A stretch of DNA of 64,000 nt from Tritrichomonas musculus (GCA_039105265.1 JAPFFF010000039.1:1240001-1304000); one strand, 5' to 3'. Counted from the stretch's first letter, positions 12,463-22,353 are shown. Notes: a model not told the origin generated them from the sequence alone. Numbers and translations: made by a program.

Positions 12463-12937
12463 TAGACCTTCGGCGGTTATATAAAATACGGCAACTTCAC
12501 CCTTTTTTGAATAGTTTACTTATAAAAAATCATTACGGCAAACAGATTATAAATTATGGAATTATCGTCACGCCAAAACTTTTTGTATTATTAAATGGCC
12601 TGGAAAAAATATAAGCGAATACAAATTCAACCTCAAATTAAAAATAATATAAAATCAACAAATAATTTGCTCTTACCCGTTGGGTTATCAAAATAACCTG
12701 GGTGGGCAGCTTTTTTGCCCAAACCGTGCCAAATGCAAACATAGTTAATATCACAATATCTAATTACTTCTTTTTTTAAAATTCGAATATGAGTAAAAAA
12801 ATAAAATATTTAGATCATAAATTTATAAATACTCTTATTTTTCCAGTTGATTCTATATCAGGTTCGCGATCTATTCCATTTTAAATTTGAATGAAAAGAT
12901 ATTCAATTGTAAAAAATCTCGAATAATAGAGATATTG
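12463..12937. other. AT-rich gap
   Basis: No gene. Positions 12612-12637 (AGCGAATACAAATTCAACCT...) recur inverted near 13355-13380, so a pair of about 25-bp inverted repeats brackets the foldback element that follows and the end of the next gene. Confidence 0.5.
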
Positions 12938-13159
12938 CTTATTCCATCCGTAACTTTTTATTCTATAGCATAGATATTATATATCTTACTTTTAATTGGA
13001 AAATATTTCGAATTGAATGACTACATACATTTTGAAATTTCTATGCATTTTCGAGTGATTTCAAAATGTATGTAGTCATTCAATTTGAAACAAATTAATT
13101 CTTTCTAACTTGAATATGATGTAATAAATATAGACTTAAAAAGCTACGGATGGAATAAG
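12938..13159. repeat. Foldback/MITE-like inverted repeat
   Basis: The outer ends CTTATTCCATCCGTA and TACGGATGGAATAAG are inverted copies. A strong inner palindrome follows (GACTACATACATTTTGAAAT ... its complement, around 13018-13080). About 222 bp, no coding capacity; it fits a small non-autonomous DNA transposon. No target duplication is clear. Confidence 0.7.
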
Positions 13160-13267
13160 AAATATATATATTTTTCGATATTTTTTGCAATTCTTTATTA
13201 ATTTTGTCACTTTCAAGAACTTTTTTATCTCAAGAACTTTTTGAATAGAAAAAAAAATAAACTTTTC

Positions 13268-13299
<32 letters not shown>

Positions 13300-13369
13300 G
13301 GGATTCACTTGATGGATTCTTTCAGACATCCATAAACTTTTATTTAATAATCATTTTGAGGTTGAATTT

Positions 13370-13789
13370 TTATTCGCTTGTTTTATCTTTAATTAAAACA
13401 TGGTTTTTATCAAAAATATCAAGGCGTTGAATATGAGGAGCAACAATGTCCCAATTATCATCATACCATTTGTGCAAAACTCGGTCATCTCGTTTGGCTT
13501 GCCGTGAAAGATCAAGTGTCGTTTTTGTACAAATAAGTTCGGCAATCGCCAACAATTCATTATGCGTAATACCTGAACTGAATTGATTCTGTAGTTTATT
13601 GCACGCAAAACTTTTTTCTTGATCAAACTTCGAAATAATATTTGAAACTTCTTTGGCATCACGGCCTTCTCCACGTTGTTTTCGTTTTTTGGCTGGCTCG
13701 TTCTTAAGTAAATCTGAGGAATCTGTTTGAAATTGATCCTGGCTTGATTGTTGTTTACTTTTTTTCGATTTTTTCTTTGATTCCATCAT
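13370..13789 (-). CDS. 139-aa Lys-rich protein of unknown function
   Basis: Starts MMESKKKSKKSK; an Inr-like TCACA lies a few bases upstream of the double ATG, which supports the start. Residues 1-45 are basic and disordered with a KKRKQRGEGRD patch that could be a nuclear localisation signal. Residues 45-139 look like a folded helical domain (NIISKFDQEKSFACNKLQ, then WYDDNWDIVAPHIQRLDIF). It could be a host gene or a transposon accessory gene. I do not recognise the family. The overlapping minus-strand frame at 13393-13674 is a shadow. Confidence 0.55.
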   Translation of the reverse strand: MMESKKKSKKSKQQSSQDQFQTDSSDLLKNEPAKKRKQRGEGRDAKEVSNIISKFDQEKSFACNKLQNQFSSGITHNELLAIAELICTKTTLDLSRQAKRDDRVLHKWYDDNWDIVAPHIQRLDIFDKNHVLIKDKTSE

Positions 13790-14847
13790 GATTGTGACAA
13801 AATTATTTTAATAAAAAAACTTTGACAACAAAAATTAATGAAAGAGACAAGTTTGAAATCATTACTCCATTATTATTTTAATATATAAAAATAAAAATAT
13901 AATTATAAATATAATTATAATTCTTTATATTTGAATTTAAAATATTCATATTTCGATGATATATAAATGCTTTTTTTATTTGTTCGTTTATTTTAAATTT
14001 GAATAATAAAATGGTTTTTAATCCAATTCTTTCTATAAGCTTTATCAATTTTTTAATTTTTATTAATTTTCAAAATGTTTGAAGCTGAAATTGAAATAAA
14101 TTTATCTTCTTAAAAAAAAAATATTTTACAAAATAAATATGATCATATATTATAATCATCAAAAACAGGATTCAAATCATTTGAATTTGAATTAAGAGCT
14201 GAAAGAAAAAAGACGTTGAAAGAGTGATCTGCAGACAATTCATTATATTTGTCTTGATTTGCCTTAAAATGATCGAAAACAGTTGTCAAGAAATCTCTAG
14301 TGACATATTATTTCTTTTTTGAGAAGATGTTCAAAATGTAGTAAGAATTTTTTTTTCATCTTTCTCAATGTTCCATCTCACGCAGTTACGAACGGTTGAC
14401 AATTCATCTTGGAGTCAGCAGTTGTTCTTATGCATTTCAACGAATATCAGAAAGACATCGCTTTCATACAACTGCTTGCATTCAAAGTAAACAAAGTAAC
14501 AAAGAAACAAAGAAACAAAGAAACAAAGAAACAAATGTGGCAAGACCATTTTCGACATGATTTCATGACAGAAGTCTTTCTTCAAATAGATGAAAATTTT
14601 GATCAAACAAAGATAACAAAGATCAATGCTATTATGAAAGAGGTGTTCAAATGCTTGAAGATGTTTCTTTGAGATCACCTCAATTGACACTTTTTCTGTT
14701 GTTTGGGCAAATTTTGGGTACCACTGTTTATCACTCGTGTATTCAACAATTTTTGATTAACAAATTTCAACAAAGTGTGACAAAAGTTTTCAATTATTTG
14801 TGGTGATTTGTCTGGAAGTGCAAGCACGCAACTCATGAATGCAAGCT

Positions 14848-14878
<31 letters not shown>

Positions 14879-15154
14879 CTTCAATATCATCTACATTGCA
14901 CATCCAGCTAGAATCCTTTTGAATAGGTGAAACAGAGAAATCGATCAATTCAGTCTTTTCACATTGATGTCAATGATCAAGTTTCTGTTGTTGTTGATGT
15001 TGATGATGTTGTCGAAGAGTATGTCAGGGGAGAACTCGCTGATAATGAAAAATTTAAGTTGAATTGAAAAAATCAATCTTTGCATCTATAATTGAAATAT
15101 AATCATTAAACTGATTTTTTTTTATATAAACTTTAGGTACTACTTAAAAAAGTA
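13790..15154. other. Gap with coding fossils and simple repeats
   Basis: The minus strand between about 14158 and 14960 holds short protein-like stretches (FLTTVFDHFKANQDKYNEL near 14160-14310; VEYTSDKQWYPKFAQ near 14700-14760) in changing frames, consistent with one decayed gene. An AAAGAAAC microsatellite occupies 14490-14535, and poly-A tracts lie near 14850. The two 87-91-codon frames over the microsatellite are artefacts. Confidence 0.45.
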
Positions 15155-15202
15155 TAGTGACCTGAAAAACCTACCAACCGCAGGAAAAACCTGCCAACCG
15201 TA
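15155..15202. repeat. Left TIR of the pogo-like element
   Basis: Contains two direct copies of the AAAACCTRCCAACC motif, likely transposase binding sites. Confidence 0.75.
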
Positions 15203-15544
15203 CGTTAAGGATACGTTAAAGATTGAATGACATATAATCGTCGTTTTTTCTTATCACATTCATTAAATTTTCATCATCTAAGCATCATTTCTATTTAATT
15301 TTAAAATACTTGTAGAAAGTATATTATTTAAATAAAATTAGTATATATTTTATATAAAAATATTTATCTTTGGTAAAATTTACTTTTTTCTGAGGAGGAT
15401 AAATATATTTCTCACAAATTTGAGAGGTAGATAAAGATAATAAAAGATAGCATTTTTTTCATTTTGTTATCAGTTTATTTATTAAAAAACTCATAAATTA
15501 ACTAAATTATTAATTTTACTTCACTTTATTATTTGACAACTCCA

Positions 15545-16900
15545 ATGAAGCAATCAATGTTTCATCAAAAGCTGTTAGCAATTCCATTTGATGATTTGAA
15601 AATTGAAAATGTTGATCCAGACAAAAAAGAGCATATTTCACAAATATTATTGCAACCAGAATTCATTGAAGCTAAATATTATCAAGATCAGATTCAAATA
15701 ATTGCTGATTTTTACAATGTTGGAAGCTTAGATTCTCCAATTTCTTATAATGATATTGCAATGTTGTTTGGAAGAAATAAAGGAACAATATATAAAACAA
15801 TTCAAAGAGGAAGACTTGGAGATAGGAGAATTGGAAGACCTACTTTACTTAATGAGGAGGAGATTGGTTTTGTCAAAAATTTGATTTACACAAAATTTGA
15901 AAACAAAGAACCGGTTTCATTCGACTTTTTGTTAGATGCATTGGATTACACATTTGGAACTGTGATAAGTCCAGATACTTTACGTCACTTTTGTCGAGCA
16001 CTTAAAGGAATTAAGGTTATTACTGGAATACCGATGGACAATAAAAGAGTCGATGTTGATCAAGATCATATTGCACAATATTATGAAGAACTTAAAGAAA
16101 TGACCGAAAAAGTTCCAGCCAAATTTATTTTTAACATCGATGAAGCTGGATGCAGTTCATGGGCAGATAAACACAGAATTAAAGTTCTTGTTCCAGAAAG
16201 TTATGAAAAAGATCGAATTTCAATACCAGAAGATAGAAATAGCAAAAGATCAACACTAGTCGGATGTATTGCTGCTGATGGAAATTCATTTAAGCCAATG
16301 ATAATTGTTCATAGAAAAACAATCGATAGTGACATTAAACTAGCTGGTTACACTGAAGATAGAGTTGTATTTGCGTGTCAAGAACATGGATTTATGACTA
16401 CAAAATTGTTTATGCAATGGGCTAACGAAATATTCATACCAAGTGTCGAAGAGTTAAGACAAAGAGAAAATTATGATGGGCCTGCTATTTTGATTTTAGA
16501 TGGACTCAGTGCTCATCATGCTGATGATTTTTATGAATTATGTGAAGTCAATAATATAAAGATCAAATTCCTGGTTCCTCATAGCTCTGATCAATGCCAA
16601 CCCCTTGATTTGGTAACATTTGCACTTGTCAAAAGAGAATTTACCAAAAAAGGATTCGAGCAATTTAATACATATCAATCGTCTCAGGTGATTAAAATGT
16701 TAACAGCATGGGAAAAAAGCACTGCAAAAAGTTTAGTTACAAGTGCTTTTAGAAGAGCAGGACTAATTCAGTATCTTAATGGTGATGAAATATTGATCAA
16801 AGTTGATCCATCAAAAGCAGATCAAATTAGGAACTGGACACCAATTGATGAGTTACCGGTTGCATATGAACAAACAAGAAGAGTAAGAATTAATCAATAA
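15545..16900 (+). CDS. Pogo/Tigger-like DDE transposase
   Basis: 451 aa from the first ATG of the frame (MKQSMFHQKL). An Inr-like TCACTTTATTATT lies 15-30 bases upstream, supporting this start. Residues ~60-90 form a first helix-turn-helix (SYNDIAMLFGRNKGTIYKTI), and a GRP linker followed by a second DNA-binding region spans ~95-165. The DDE core follows: D199 in FNIDEAG, D319 in LILDGLSAHH and D355 in SSDQCQPLDL, the usual third acidic position of pogo enzymes. Length suits the family. It cuts and pastes the element using its TIRs. The stop lies in TAAA. This family is, from memory, abundant in trichomonads. Confidence 0.92.
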   Translation: MKQSMFHQKLLAIPFDDLKIENVDPDKKEHISQILLQPEFIEAKYYQDQIQIIADFYNVGSLDSPISYNDIAMLFGRNKGTIYKTIQRGRLGDRRIGRPTLLNEEEIGFVKNLIYTKFENKEPVSFDFLLDALDYTFGTVISPDTLRHFCRALKGIKVITGIPMDNKRVDVDQDHIAQYYEELKEMTEKVPAKFIFNIDEAGCSSWADKHRIKVLVPESYEKDRISIPEDRNSKRSTLVGCIAADGNSFKPMIIVHRKTIDSDIKLAGYTEDRVVFACQEHGFMTTKLFMQWANEIFIPSVEELRQRENYDGPAILILDGLSAHHADDFYELCEVNNIKIKFLVPHSSDQCQPLDLVTFALVKREFTKKGFEQFNTYQSSQVIKMLTAWEKSTAKSLVTSAFRRAGLIQYLNGDEILIKVDPSKADQIRNWTPIDELPVAYEQTRRVRINQ

Positions 16901-17070
16901 AAAATTTTTTTAAATTTTTTCATTTTTTTCAAAAAAAAAAAAAAAAAACCTTCAGGGAATCGAACCATCATCCATAATGGGCTTTATCTATAAATGTGAT
17001 AATAGCATAATTAACATGTATACTATACTTTTTGGCTGATTTTTGAAAATTTACTTTATATATAATTTAT

Positions 17071-17119
17071 TTGCCGTTGGCAGGTTGTTCCTTCAGTTGG
17101 CAGGTTTTTCCCGAAACTT
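17071..17119. repeat. Right TIR of the pogo-like element
   Basis: Holds GTTGGCAGGTTGTTCC and GTTGGCAGGTTTTTCC in tandem, inverted relative to the left end. Confidence 0.75.
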
Positions 17120-17530
17120 TATGTTTATTTTTACTTTTTCCTGAAAAACTCATTTTTAAATTCTTAATAATATGTATATATACAATATATCAAAATGTAC
17201 GGAAATTGAATGCAGTTAAACATATATATTATATATTTTATATTTTTTTTTTTTTTTTGTTTAAAAAAAAAAGACGAAGAAGCCAATCGAACCAATTATC
17301 TCAATTTCAAATATTTTCGATATTTACAGTTGAGATATTATATTCAAAAGCAATTTTTATATATATATATATTTATTATTGTAAAAATTTTTGAATTACT
17401 GCATTGCACTTATTTTTACAAATTAAAAATATGTTTTAATAATTATATATACGTCCAATATGAAATATCAAAATTAAAAATAAGAAAAATATGAAATTAA
17501 AATGGAAATCTAAAAATAATTTTCTCATTA
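17120..17530. other. AT-rich gap
   Basis: AT-rich sequence with a poly-T tract and AT microsatellite. The overlapping 94- to 107-codon frames there are low-complexity and I do not call them. Confidence 0.5.
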
Positions 17531-17538
17531 CCTAACAG
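17531..17538. repeat. 8-bp target duplication (left)
   Basis: CCTAACAG, repeated exactly at 18017-18024 on the other side of the MITE. Confidence 0.85.
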
Positions 17539-18016
17539 TAGACTTGTTATTTTGAGAATCGATATCAAAAATGTCACTTTTTTGCATCTGATACTCGATT
17601 ATCAGTTTACAAATCTGATATCGAGATTATCGATTATCAAGATATCAGATATGAAATGTGATATGAAAATAATTGTAAACTTGATATCAATTACCGAGAT
17701 CTCGAGATCTCAAACAGATTTATCTTCTTTTATAATTGGTATTTGTGATTTTATAATATTTAAAAATATATAATATAATGTATTGATGTTTATTTTAAGA
17801 TTAAAATCAAAAAATACATTCTTTTTTATGAAATATTTGAGATTAAAATACGATCATATATTTATCAAAAAGTTTAATTGAAAAATCTGATATCAAAAGC
17901 TGAGAAAAAAAATTCTCGATCTCTGAAATCGATCTCGAGAATCTGTGCATATTTATGTATCGATATCAAAAAGTCAATCAATTATCGATCTCGAGAATCG
18001 GAGAATAACAAGTCTA
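17539..18016. mobile_element. hAT-like MITE, 478 bp
   Basis: The ends are perfect 13-bp inverted repeats, TAGACTTGTTATT and its complement, flanked by the 8-bp direct repeat CCTAACAG. Both the TAG start and the 8-bp duplication are hallmarks of hAT elements. The interior is full of ATCGATATC and CTCGAGATCTCGAG palindromes and has no transposase, so it must be mobilised in trans. The 73-codon frame inside is spurious. Exact target duplication indicates a fairly recent insertion. Confidence 0.88.
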
Positions 18017-18024
18017 CCTAACAG

Positions 18025-18570
18025 TTAATGCAATTTTATTATTCTACTTTAATTTATAATAGTATCTTGATATATTAATAATATAAAATAATATTCTACC
18101 TAATAAAAATATAAAGTTATACTTATTTATAAATTATCTGTCATTATAAATATGGGATGCAACGATAAAAAAGTGACACTATATTTACGCCCTAATAAAA
18201 ATTATTAAAAACAGGAAATATAAATTAAGAGAACTTTAATAAATCGAATGATACCTCTTTGATAAGAAAATGTCTATCAGAAGTCGAGATATCACTTACA
18301 AAATTTGTGAAAGTCTGTTTGATTTATAATATTTGTTTTTTCTAATAAAAACAATTTTAAATATGCTGTTTATCATATAAAATATATCATAAATATAAAC
18401 GCTATCTTCTTAATGGATATAAACTGTCAGAAGTCGAGATATCGCATGCAAAATTTGTGAAGGTCTGTTTGATTTTAAAAAATTTTCATCTTGTAAGTTT
18501 TAAAATAAAACCTAATGCTTATTATTTTGCTAAAAAATCATATTTTTCAAATATTATTAAGAAAAAATGT
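18025..18570. other. Left flank of the large element, with repeat motifs
   Basis: No gene. CAGAAGTCGAGATATC occurs at 18278-18293 and 18428-18443, each followed by a copy of AAAATTTGTGAARGTCTG. The same motif lies inverted at 57762-57777 in the right flank, and GGATGCAACGATA near 18155 matches an inverted block near 57900. The large element thus sits between related inverted sequences. Confidence 0.65.
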
Positions 18571-18575
18571 GAGAT
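18571..18575. repeat. Target-site duplication, left
   Basis: GAGAT, repeated at 57166-57170. If the terminal A/T base is assigned to the duplication it becomes 6 bp (TGAGAT at 18570-18575 and 57165-57170), the size typical of Polintons. Confidence 0.75.
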
Positions 18576-18806
18576 AGTAGTTATATATTTGCCACGATTT
18601 TTGCACTTCGTTCAAAAACCGCGTCAAATATTTCCCATCCGTGACCCCAGCCCCGCTATGCCAGGTATGATCCCCCACTCCCATTAATGATCTTCCACTG
18701 GGCTTGCTCTCAGGATTCCTCTCAACGCTCTGCTAGGAAGGAGGTCCCGTATCGTTAACATCAAAAAAGCTATAGAAAAAGTTGTTAATTGTGTGGTTTA
18801 CTTAAA
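18576..18806. repeat. Left terminal inverted repeat
   Basis: 231 bp, AGTAGTTATATATTTGCC to GTGGTTTACTTAAA. It matches 56936-57165 inverted with about three differences. It is clearly richer in G+C than the flanking DNA, sharply marking the element boundary. Confidence 0.95.
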
Positions 18807-18854
18807 ACCTAGTATGAGAGTATTTATTAAACGTCCTCTCAATAAACGTCCTTT

Positions 18855-19316
18855 TTATGGCTTCCAATCAGGATCTTTTTTGTCGTCGTCTTTTTCTTCT
18901 TCTTTCTTTTCCTCTTCTTCAAATTCGTCAGATGTTAAAACCCATTCAATATATGGTTCTTTAGGTACTTCAGGGAATTTATTGGTTTCAAAACGATCGT
19001 GATCGACTTCTCTTTGAATGAAAGACTTTGTTGCTTCATATTCAGCACGATCGGTGACAACTTTATCCATTTTGAGGACAATTTTATGTACATTGGTATC
19101 AAAATCAAGTGAAAAATTGAGGTCTTTGCATTGATTTTTGAATGATTGGTACATATAATATATGGCGATTCCTCTTTTGATTCGATCTTTTTCGACTTGA
19201 TTATAGAAATAGCTTGTAACTGAGATATTAGGATTTGGCCTTTCTTGCTCTTTTTGCTTTTCTTGCTCTTTTTGCTTTTCTTGCTCTTGTTCGGGTACCT
19301 GTTGCTGGGACGACAT
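18855..19316 (-). CDS. Outward-facing terminal gene, 153 aa, unknown
   Basis: Start chosen at MSSQQQVPEQ because the same upstream block precedes the outward gene at the other end; the longer open frame upstream is promoter DNA read through. The N-terminus is Q/E/K-rich (EQEKQKEQEK repeats), the middle is folded-looking (KRGIAIYYMYQSFKNQCKDL; YEATKSFIQREVDHDRFETN) and the C-terminus is a highly acidic/Lys tail (EEEEKKEEEKDDDKKD). No domain recognised. It ends about 50 bp from the inner edge of the TIR and diverges from the 679-aa gene. A small Glu/Lys-rich early protein is a guess only. Confidence 0.75.
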   Translation of the reverse strand: MSSQQQVPEQEQEKQKEQEKQKEQERPNPNISVTSYFYNQVEKDRIKRGIAIYYMYQSFKNQCKDLNFSLDFDTNVHKIVLKMDKVVTDRAEYEATKSFIQREVDHDRFETNKFPEVPKEPYIEWVLTSDEFEEEEKKEEEKDDDKKDPDWKP

Positions 19317-19449
19317 GAGAAAAAATGAGGTGATGAGGTGAGCTCGAAAAATCATATTTTTTAGCGAGGGACCTAACGGGTTTTCGGGGTGGAGACCGTT
19401 TACCAAAAATCTAATTTTTTCTCGTCGCCTCATCACATCACTTTTTAGC
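19317..19449. promoter_or_regulatory. Divergent terminal promoter, left copy
   Basis: The 133 bp between two divergent genes match, in inverted orientation, the 145 bp at 56313-56457. Shared blocks: GCTCGAAAAATCATATTTTT, GGTGGAGACCGTTTACC, AAAATCTAATTTTTTCTCG and, next to both ATGs, CTCATCACATCACTTTTT. The TCAY-T steps look like trichomonad Inr elements, and ACCGTTTACC contains a Myb-like core. It forms a subterminal inverted repeat. Confidence 0.8.
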
Positions 19450-21489
19450 ATGTCTAACAGCGACAACAGCAACAGCAACAACAACAACAGCAACACTCAG
19501 CAAAAGAAACCTGAAGTTGAAGAAATAACAAAAATGCAATACCTGCACGAAATTGCAAAAGCCGAAGCAGAAGCTAAAGAAGAAGAAAAAGAAATTGATT
19601 TGACTCATATAAAATTTCACCCATACAATCATTTACCAGCAAAACTCTACCACAAACAAATACAAGAATTTCAAGAAAAAGGGATAAAAACACCAAAAGA
19701 GCAACTCAACTGGCTAAATGCAAATAAGTTATGGAATTCTTTAGATCAAGATCAAAAGTGTCTCCTTGCCGCACATTTATTAGGAGACGAATTATTTGCA
19801 GAAGGCGATAAACAAGCATTACATTTGTTCATCGACGACGATAAACCAAATGATGACACAATTACAATTCAGTGCGCTACTTGGTGGGATGATTTGGAAA
19901 AAAAATTAGCAGATCTCAAAAAGCCAAAAATGGCAAAACACATCCAAAAGAAATTCGATTACAGACAAAATAATAGAGATGGCTTGCCATTCGATGTAAT
20001 AAAGTTTTCATTGTATCAATATTTAGACCAATATCGTTCAGAGTACACAAACAATAAAGCACTTTTAGGGGAATTAACACCAGAAGATCCAAAAAATATT
20101 GATGAAATGAATGAAATCATTGAAGCAGACCATCCAGAATTATCAAAAGAGCAACAAAACGCAATTTCAGAATTAACAATTGCGTATAGAAAAATTTATC
20201 CTTTGTCAACATTCGCTGATGCATATGCACATGCACGTGAAAGAATTGTTACAGTTATGGAAGAGCACAAATACCTCGAACATGTCCCACCTTTGATTGA
20301 ATTGCTCACGGAAGAAGAAAATGTAAAATATGCACAAAAAATGGAAGAAGAGCGTCAGGAAGAAGAAAATGCAAAAGAGTATCTTATCTCATCAACCGCA
20401 GACATATTACAAAGAATAAATCCAGGAATGTCAAGAGACGAGGCAATGGCCGATGCAGATAGCAGATTGTTTAACAAAATGTATGACGGTAAAAAGACAG
20501 CAAGAGAAATCTTCTCAAAGGATTTATTGAGCAGTGAAGAATTGAAAAAATGGGAATCAGCAACCAAGGAAATTAAATCAATTATAGAAATCCAAGAAGA
20601 TTCTGATGATGATGTTGATAAAGATGTTGACGATGTTCTCGAAATCTTAAACAAATTGCCTGAAAAAGATGAAAAGGATCAACCAAAATCTGAAAAAGAT
20701 GAAAAGGATCAACCAAAACCTGAAAAAGATGAAAAGGATCTCACCGCACCTGAAAAAGATAACGAAGACGAAAGCGAAAAAAATCTCATCTTTACCACCA
20801 GCAGAAAATTTCAAAAACTATATCTCGAAAAGACCAATCAAGAAATTAATGATGAAGTTCAAAAAAGATTGAATGCCAAAATGAAAGGAAATCGAAAAGC
20901 ATCAAGAATTTTCCCTGATGAGTTACTCAATGATGATGAAAAAGAAAGATGGTCAACAATTGAAGACAACTATACTCATCAATTCGATGAAAAAATTTCC
21001 AAAGAAGTAACTACAAATGTTCTTTTTGATTTACAGACGGAGAACGACTCACTAGTATTGCCACCACCAGGAATGAGCAAAGAAGACTGGGCAAGAATGA
21101 ATGCCGATCCTAACAAATTAAAAGCAGATATTTATAAAAAATTACAAGACCTCCCACCACCACCACAACTTCCACCTCCACCAGAAAATTGGCAAGAATT
21201 ACCTCAAACTCACAAATGGGGAAATATACAAGAATTCACATCCGATCAAAAATCTCAAAAGGAAATTCAGCTAAGAAATGAATTGATCGAATTCTTCAAA
21301 AAGCGATACAATGGGGACGAGAATTTGGCAAATGAAGTCGTTCACGCAAGAATTGCTGAATTTCAAAAGAAAACACCAAACGTATCCTGGTTCAAATTCC
21401 ACATTGACAATTTCCTCACCGCAGTTGAACGTCAAGATCTACACACTGAACCAGTTCCACCTAACGTTCAAGAAGTTGACGAAAAATAA
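19450..21489 (+). CDS. 679-aa acidic repeat protein, unknown
   Basis: Begins MSNSDNSNSNNNNSN, 5-20 bases after an Inr-like TCACATCACTTTTT. A low-complexity Asn/Ser head is followed by helical segments. Two related modules occur near residues 315-375 and 460-510 (each of the form R-x-FPD/SKDLL-x-x-E-K-x-W-x-x-x), separated by a D/E/K-rich linker with three EKDEKDQPK-type repeats. A Pro-rich stretch (LPPPPQLPPPPENW) follows near 585-600, then a terminal helical module. No enzyme motif. It is the first inward gene from the left TIR and shares its promoter type with the 136-aa gene at the right end. It may be a scaffold or regulatory protein; unrecognised. Confidence 0.85.
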   Translation: MSNSDNSNSNNNNSNTQQKKPEVEEITKMQYLHEIAKAEAEAKEEEKEIDLTHIKFHPYNHLPAKLYHKQIQEFQEKGIKTPKEQLNWLNANKLWNSLDQDQKCLLAAHLLGDELFAEGDKQALHLFIDDDKPNDDTITIQCATWWDDLEKKLADLKKPKMAKHIQKKFDYRQNNRDGLPFDVIKFSLYQYLDQYRSEYTNNKALLGELTPEDPKNIDEMNEIIEADHPELSKEQQNAISELTIAYRKIYPLSTFADAYAHARERIVTVMEEHKYLEHVPPLIELLTEEENVKYAQKMEEERQEEENAKEYLISSTADILQRINPGMSRDEAMADADSRLFNKMYDGKKTAREIFSKDLLSSEELKKWESATKEIKSIIEIQEDSDDDVDKDVDDVLEILNKLPEKDEKDQPKSEKDEKDQPKPEKDEKDLTAPEKDNEDESEKNLIFTTSRKFQKLYLEKTNQEINDEVQKRLNAKMKGNRKASRIFPDELLNDDEKERWSTIEDNYTHQFDEKISKEVTTNVLFDLQTENDSLVLPPPGMSKEDWARMNADPNKLKADIYKKLQDLPPPPQLPPPPENWQELPQTHKWGNIQEFTSDQKSQKEIQLRNELIEFFKKRYNGDENLANEVVHARIAEFQKKTPNVSWFKFHIDNFLTAVERQDLHTEPVPPNVQEVDEK

Positions 21490-21578
21490 AAATTCCGATT
21501 ATTGAGAGGTCGGTATAAAAATTACTCTCAACAAGATTTAGGTTTCTAATAAACCTTTAATTTAAAAAATTAACTTTT

Positions 21579-21986
21579 TTATTTATTTATCTTCTTTTGC
21601 TCTTTTGCTTTTTCTTTTGCTATTTCTTTTGCTTTTTCTTTTGATATAGGAACATAATATCCTTGATCGTAACCAATCATCATTCCAGGTGACAAAAATT
21701 GTTGAATGAATTCGATATGAGTATCGAACCATTTAATCAAACAATCTTTTTTCCGTTGTTCTTCACGTGAGAAACCAGGGATGATGATTTTTAAGTTATG
21801 TTGCATTAATTGTCTCATAACATGAGCAACAGAAAGCAATTTTTCCATTGAAACATTTTCACCATATCTCTTTTTGAGTACTTTCCAAGCTTCTGTCTTT
21901 TTAATATTTTTCATGTCTTTTGCAGACATAGCTGGTATATCATCTTTAATTTCATTTTGTTCAGGTACACTTGGTTTGTCAGACAT
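21579..21986 (-). CDS. 135-aa small helical protein, unknown
   Basis: ATG is preceded by GTTCATTTTTATAA, an Inr-like element. The first 25 residues are acidic and flexible; residues ~30-110 look like a compact helical domain (AWKVLKKRYGENVSMEKLLS, then FSREEQRKKDCLIKWFDTH). The C-terminus is a KEKAKEIAKEKAKEQKK helix, strongly basic/acidic alternating. Convergent with the 679-aa gene (89 bp between stops) and divergent from the 92-aa gene with a shared promoter. No family recognised. Confidence 0.75.
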   Translation of the reverse strand: MSDKPSVPEQNEIKDDIPAMSAKDMKNIKKTEAWKVLKKRYGENVSMEKLLSVAHVMRQLMQHNLKIIIPGFSREEQRKKDCLIKWFDTHIEFIQQFLSPGMMIGYDQGYYVPISKEKAKEIAKEKAKEQKKINK

Positions 21987-22074
21987 TTATAAAAATGAAC
22001 TTTTTCACTAGGCGACCGTTAACCAAAAAATCTAATTTTTTCTCGTGAGGTCATCACATCATTTTTATACAAGC
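21987..22074. promoter_or_regulatory. Divergent promoter, third copy of the terminal module
   Basis: Contains GCGACCGTTAACC, AAAAATCTAATTTTTTCTCG and TCATCACATCATTTTT in the same order and spacing as the terminal promoters. The TCATTTTTAT next to each ATG is Inr-like. This ties the 92-aa gene to the same regulation as the terminal genes. Confidence 0.75.
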
Positions 22075-22353
22075 ATGGAAGCCCGTACGATCCAACACTT
22101 ACTTGAAGTTGTCGAAGCTCTTGATAGTGTTCATGAATGGAGAACTATTTCTGATGATCTTGATGAAAGAGAAAAAATGGCATATATGCTCCAAGAAGCT
22201 GCAACCAATATGAATCACATCGATGATGTTCGTGTGATAATGAATGATGGAGATAGCTCAAATGAAGAAAAAGCTAACGAACTTGAATGCTTCTTCATTG
22301 AAGAATTAAAGGCAGGTTTGAAAAATCTCAAACGCTGGAACGAAAGGAAATAA
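22075..22353 (+). CDS. 92-aa acidic helical protein, unknown
   Basis: Start taken at MEARTIQHLLEV, just after the Inr-like TCATTTTTATA; the extra upstream codons belong to the promoter module. The protein is almost wholly helical and acidic (VVEALDSVHEWRTISDDLDE, EEKANELECFFIEELKAGL) and ends in a basic KRWNERK. No domain recognised. Expected to be expressed with the terminal genes because of the shared promoter. Confidence 0.7.
   Translation: MEARTIQHLLEVVEALDSVHEWRTISDDLDEREKMAYMLQEAATNMNHIDDVRVIMNDGDSSNEEKANELECFFIEELKAGLKNLKRWNERK

Larger units (their letters stand above)
15155..17119 (+). mobile_element. Pogo-like DDE DNA transposon, 1.97 kb
   Basis: A single intact transposase gene lies between inverted ends. 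Each end holds a doubled motif: GAAAAACCTRCCAAC then GGAAMAACCTGCCAAC (left 15155-15202; right inverted at 17071-17119). Both ends abut TA (15153-15154 and 17120-17121), as expected for pogo/mariner target duplication. The outermost 10 bases of the TIRs match only partly. The intact reading frame suggests recent activity. Confidence 0.8.

Noticed and set aside
16950-16990. GGTTCGATTCC on the minus strand, resembling a tRNA B box
   Set aside because: The flanking bases do not form a T-stem, and no acceptor stem or A box fits upstream; it lies inside the pogo element's 3' region. At most a tRNA-derived scrap.
18855-19496. Longer 213-codon reading of the left outward gene with a poly-Leu start
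   Set aside because: The extra codons are the antisense of the Asn/Ser-rich start of the 679-aa gene plus the conserved promoter; the true start is at 19316.
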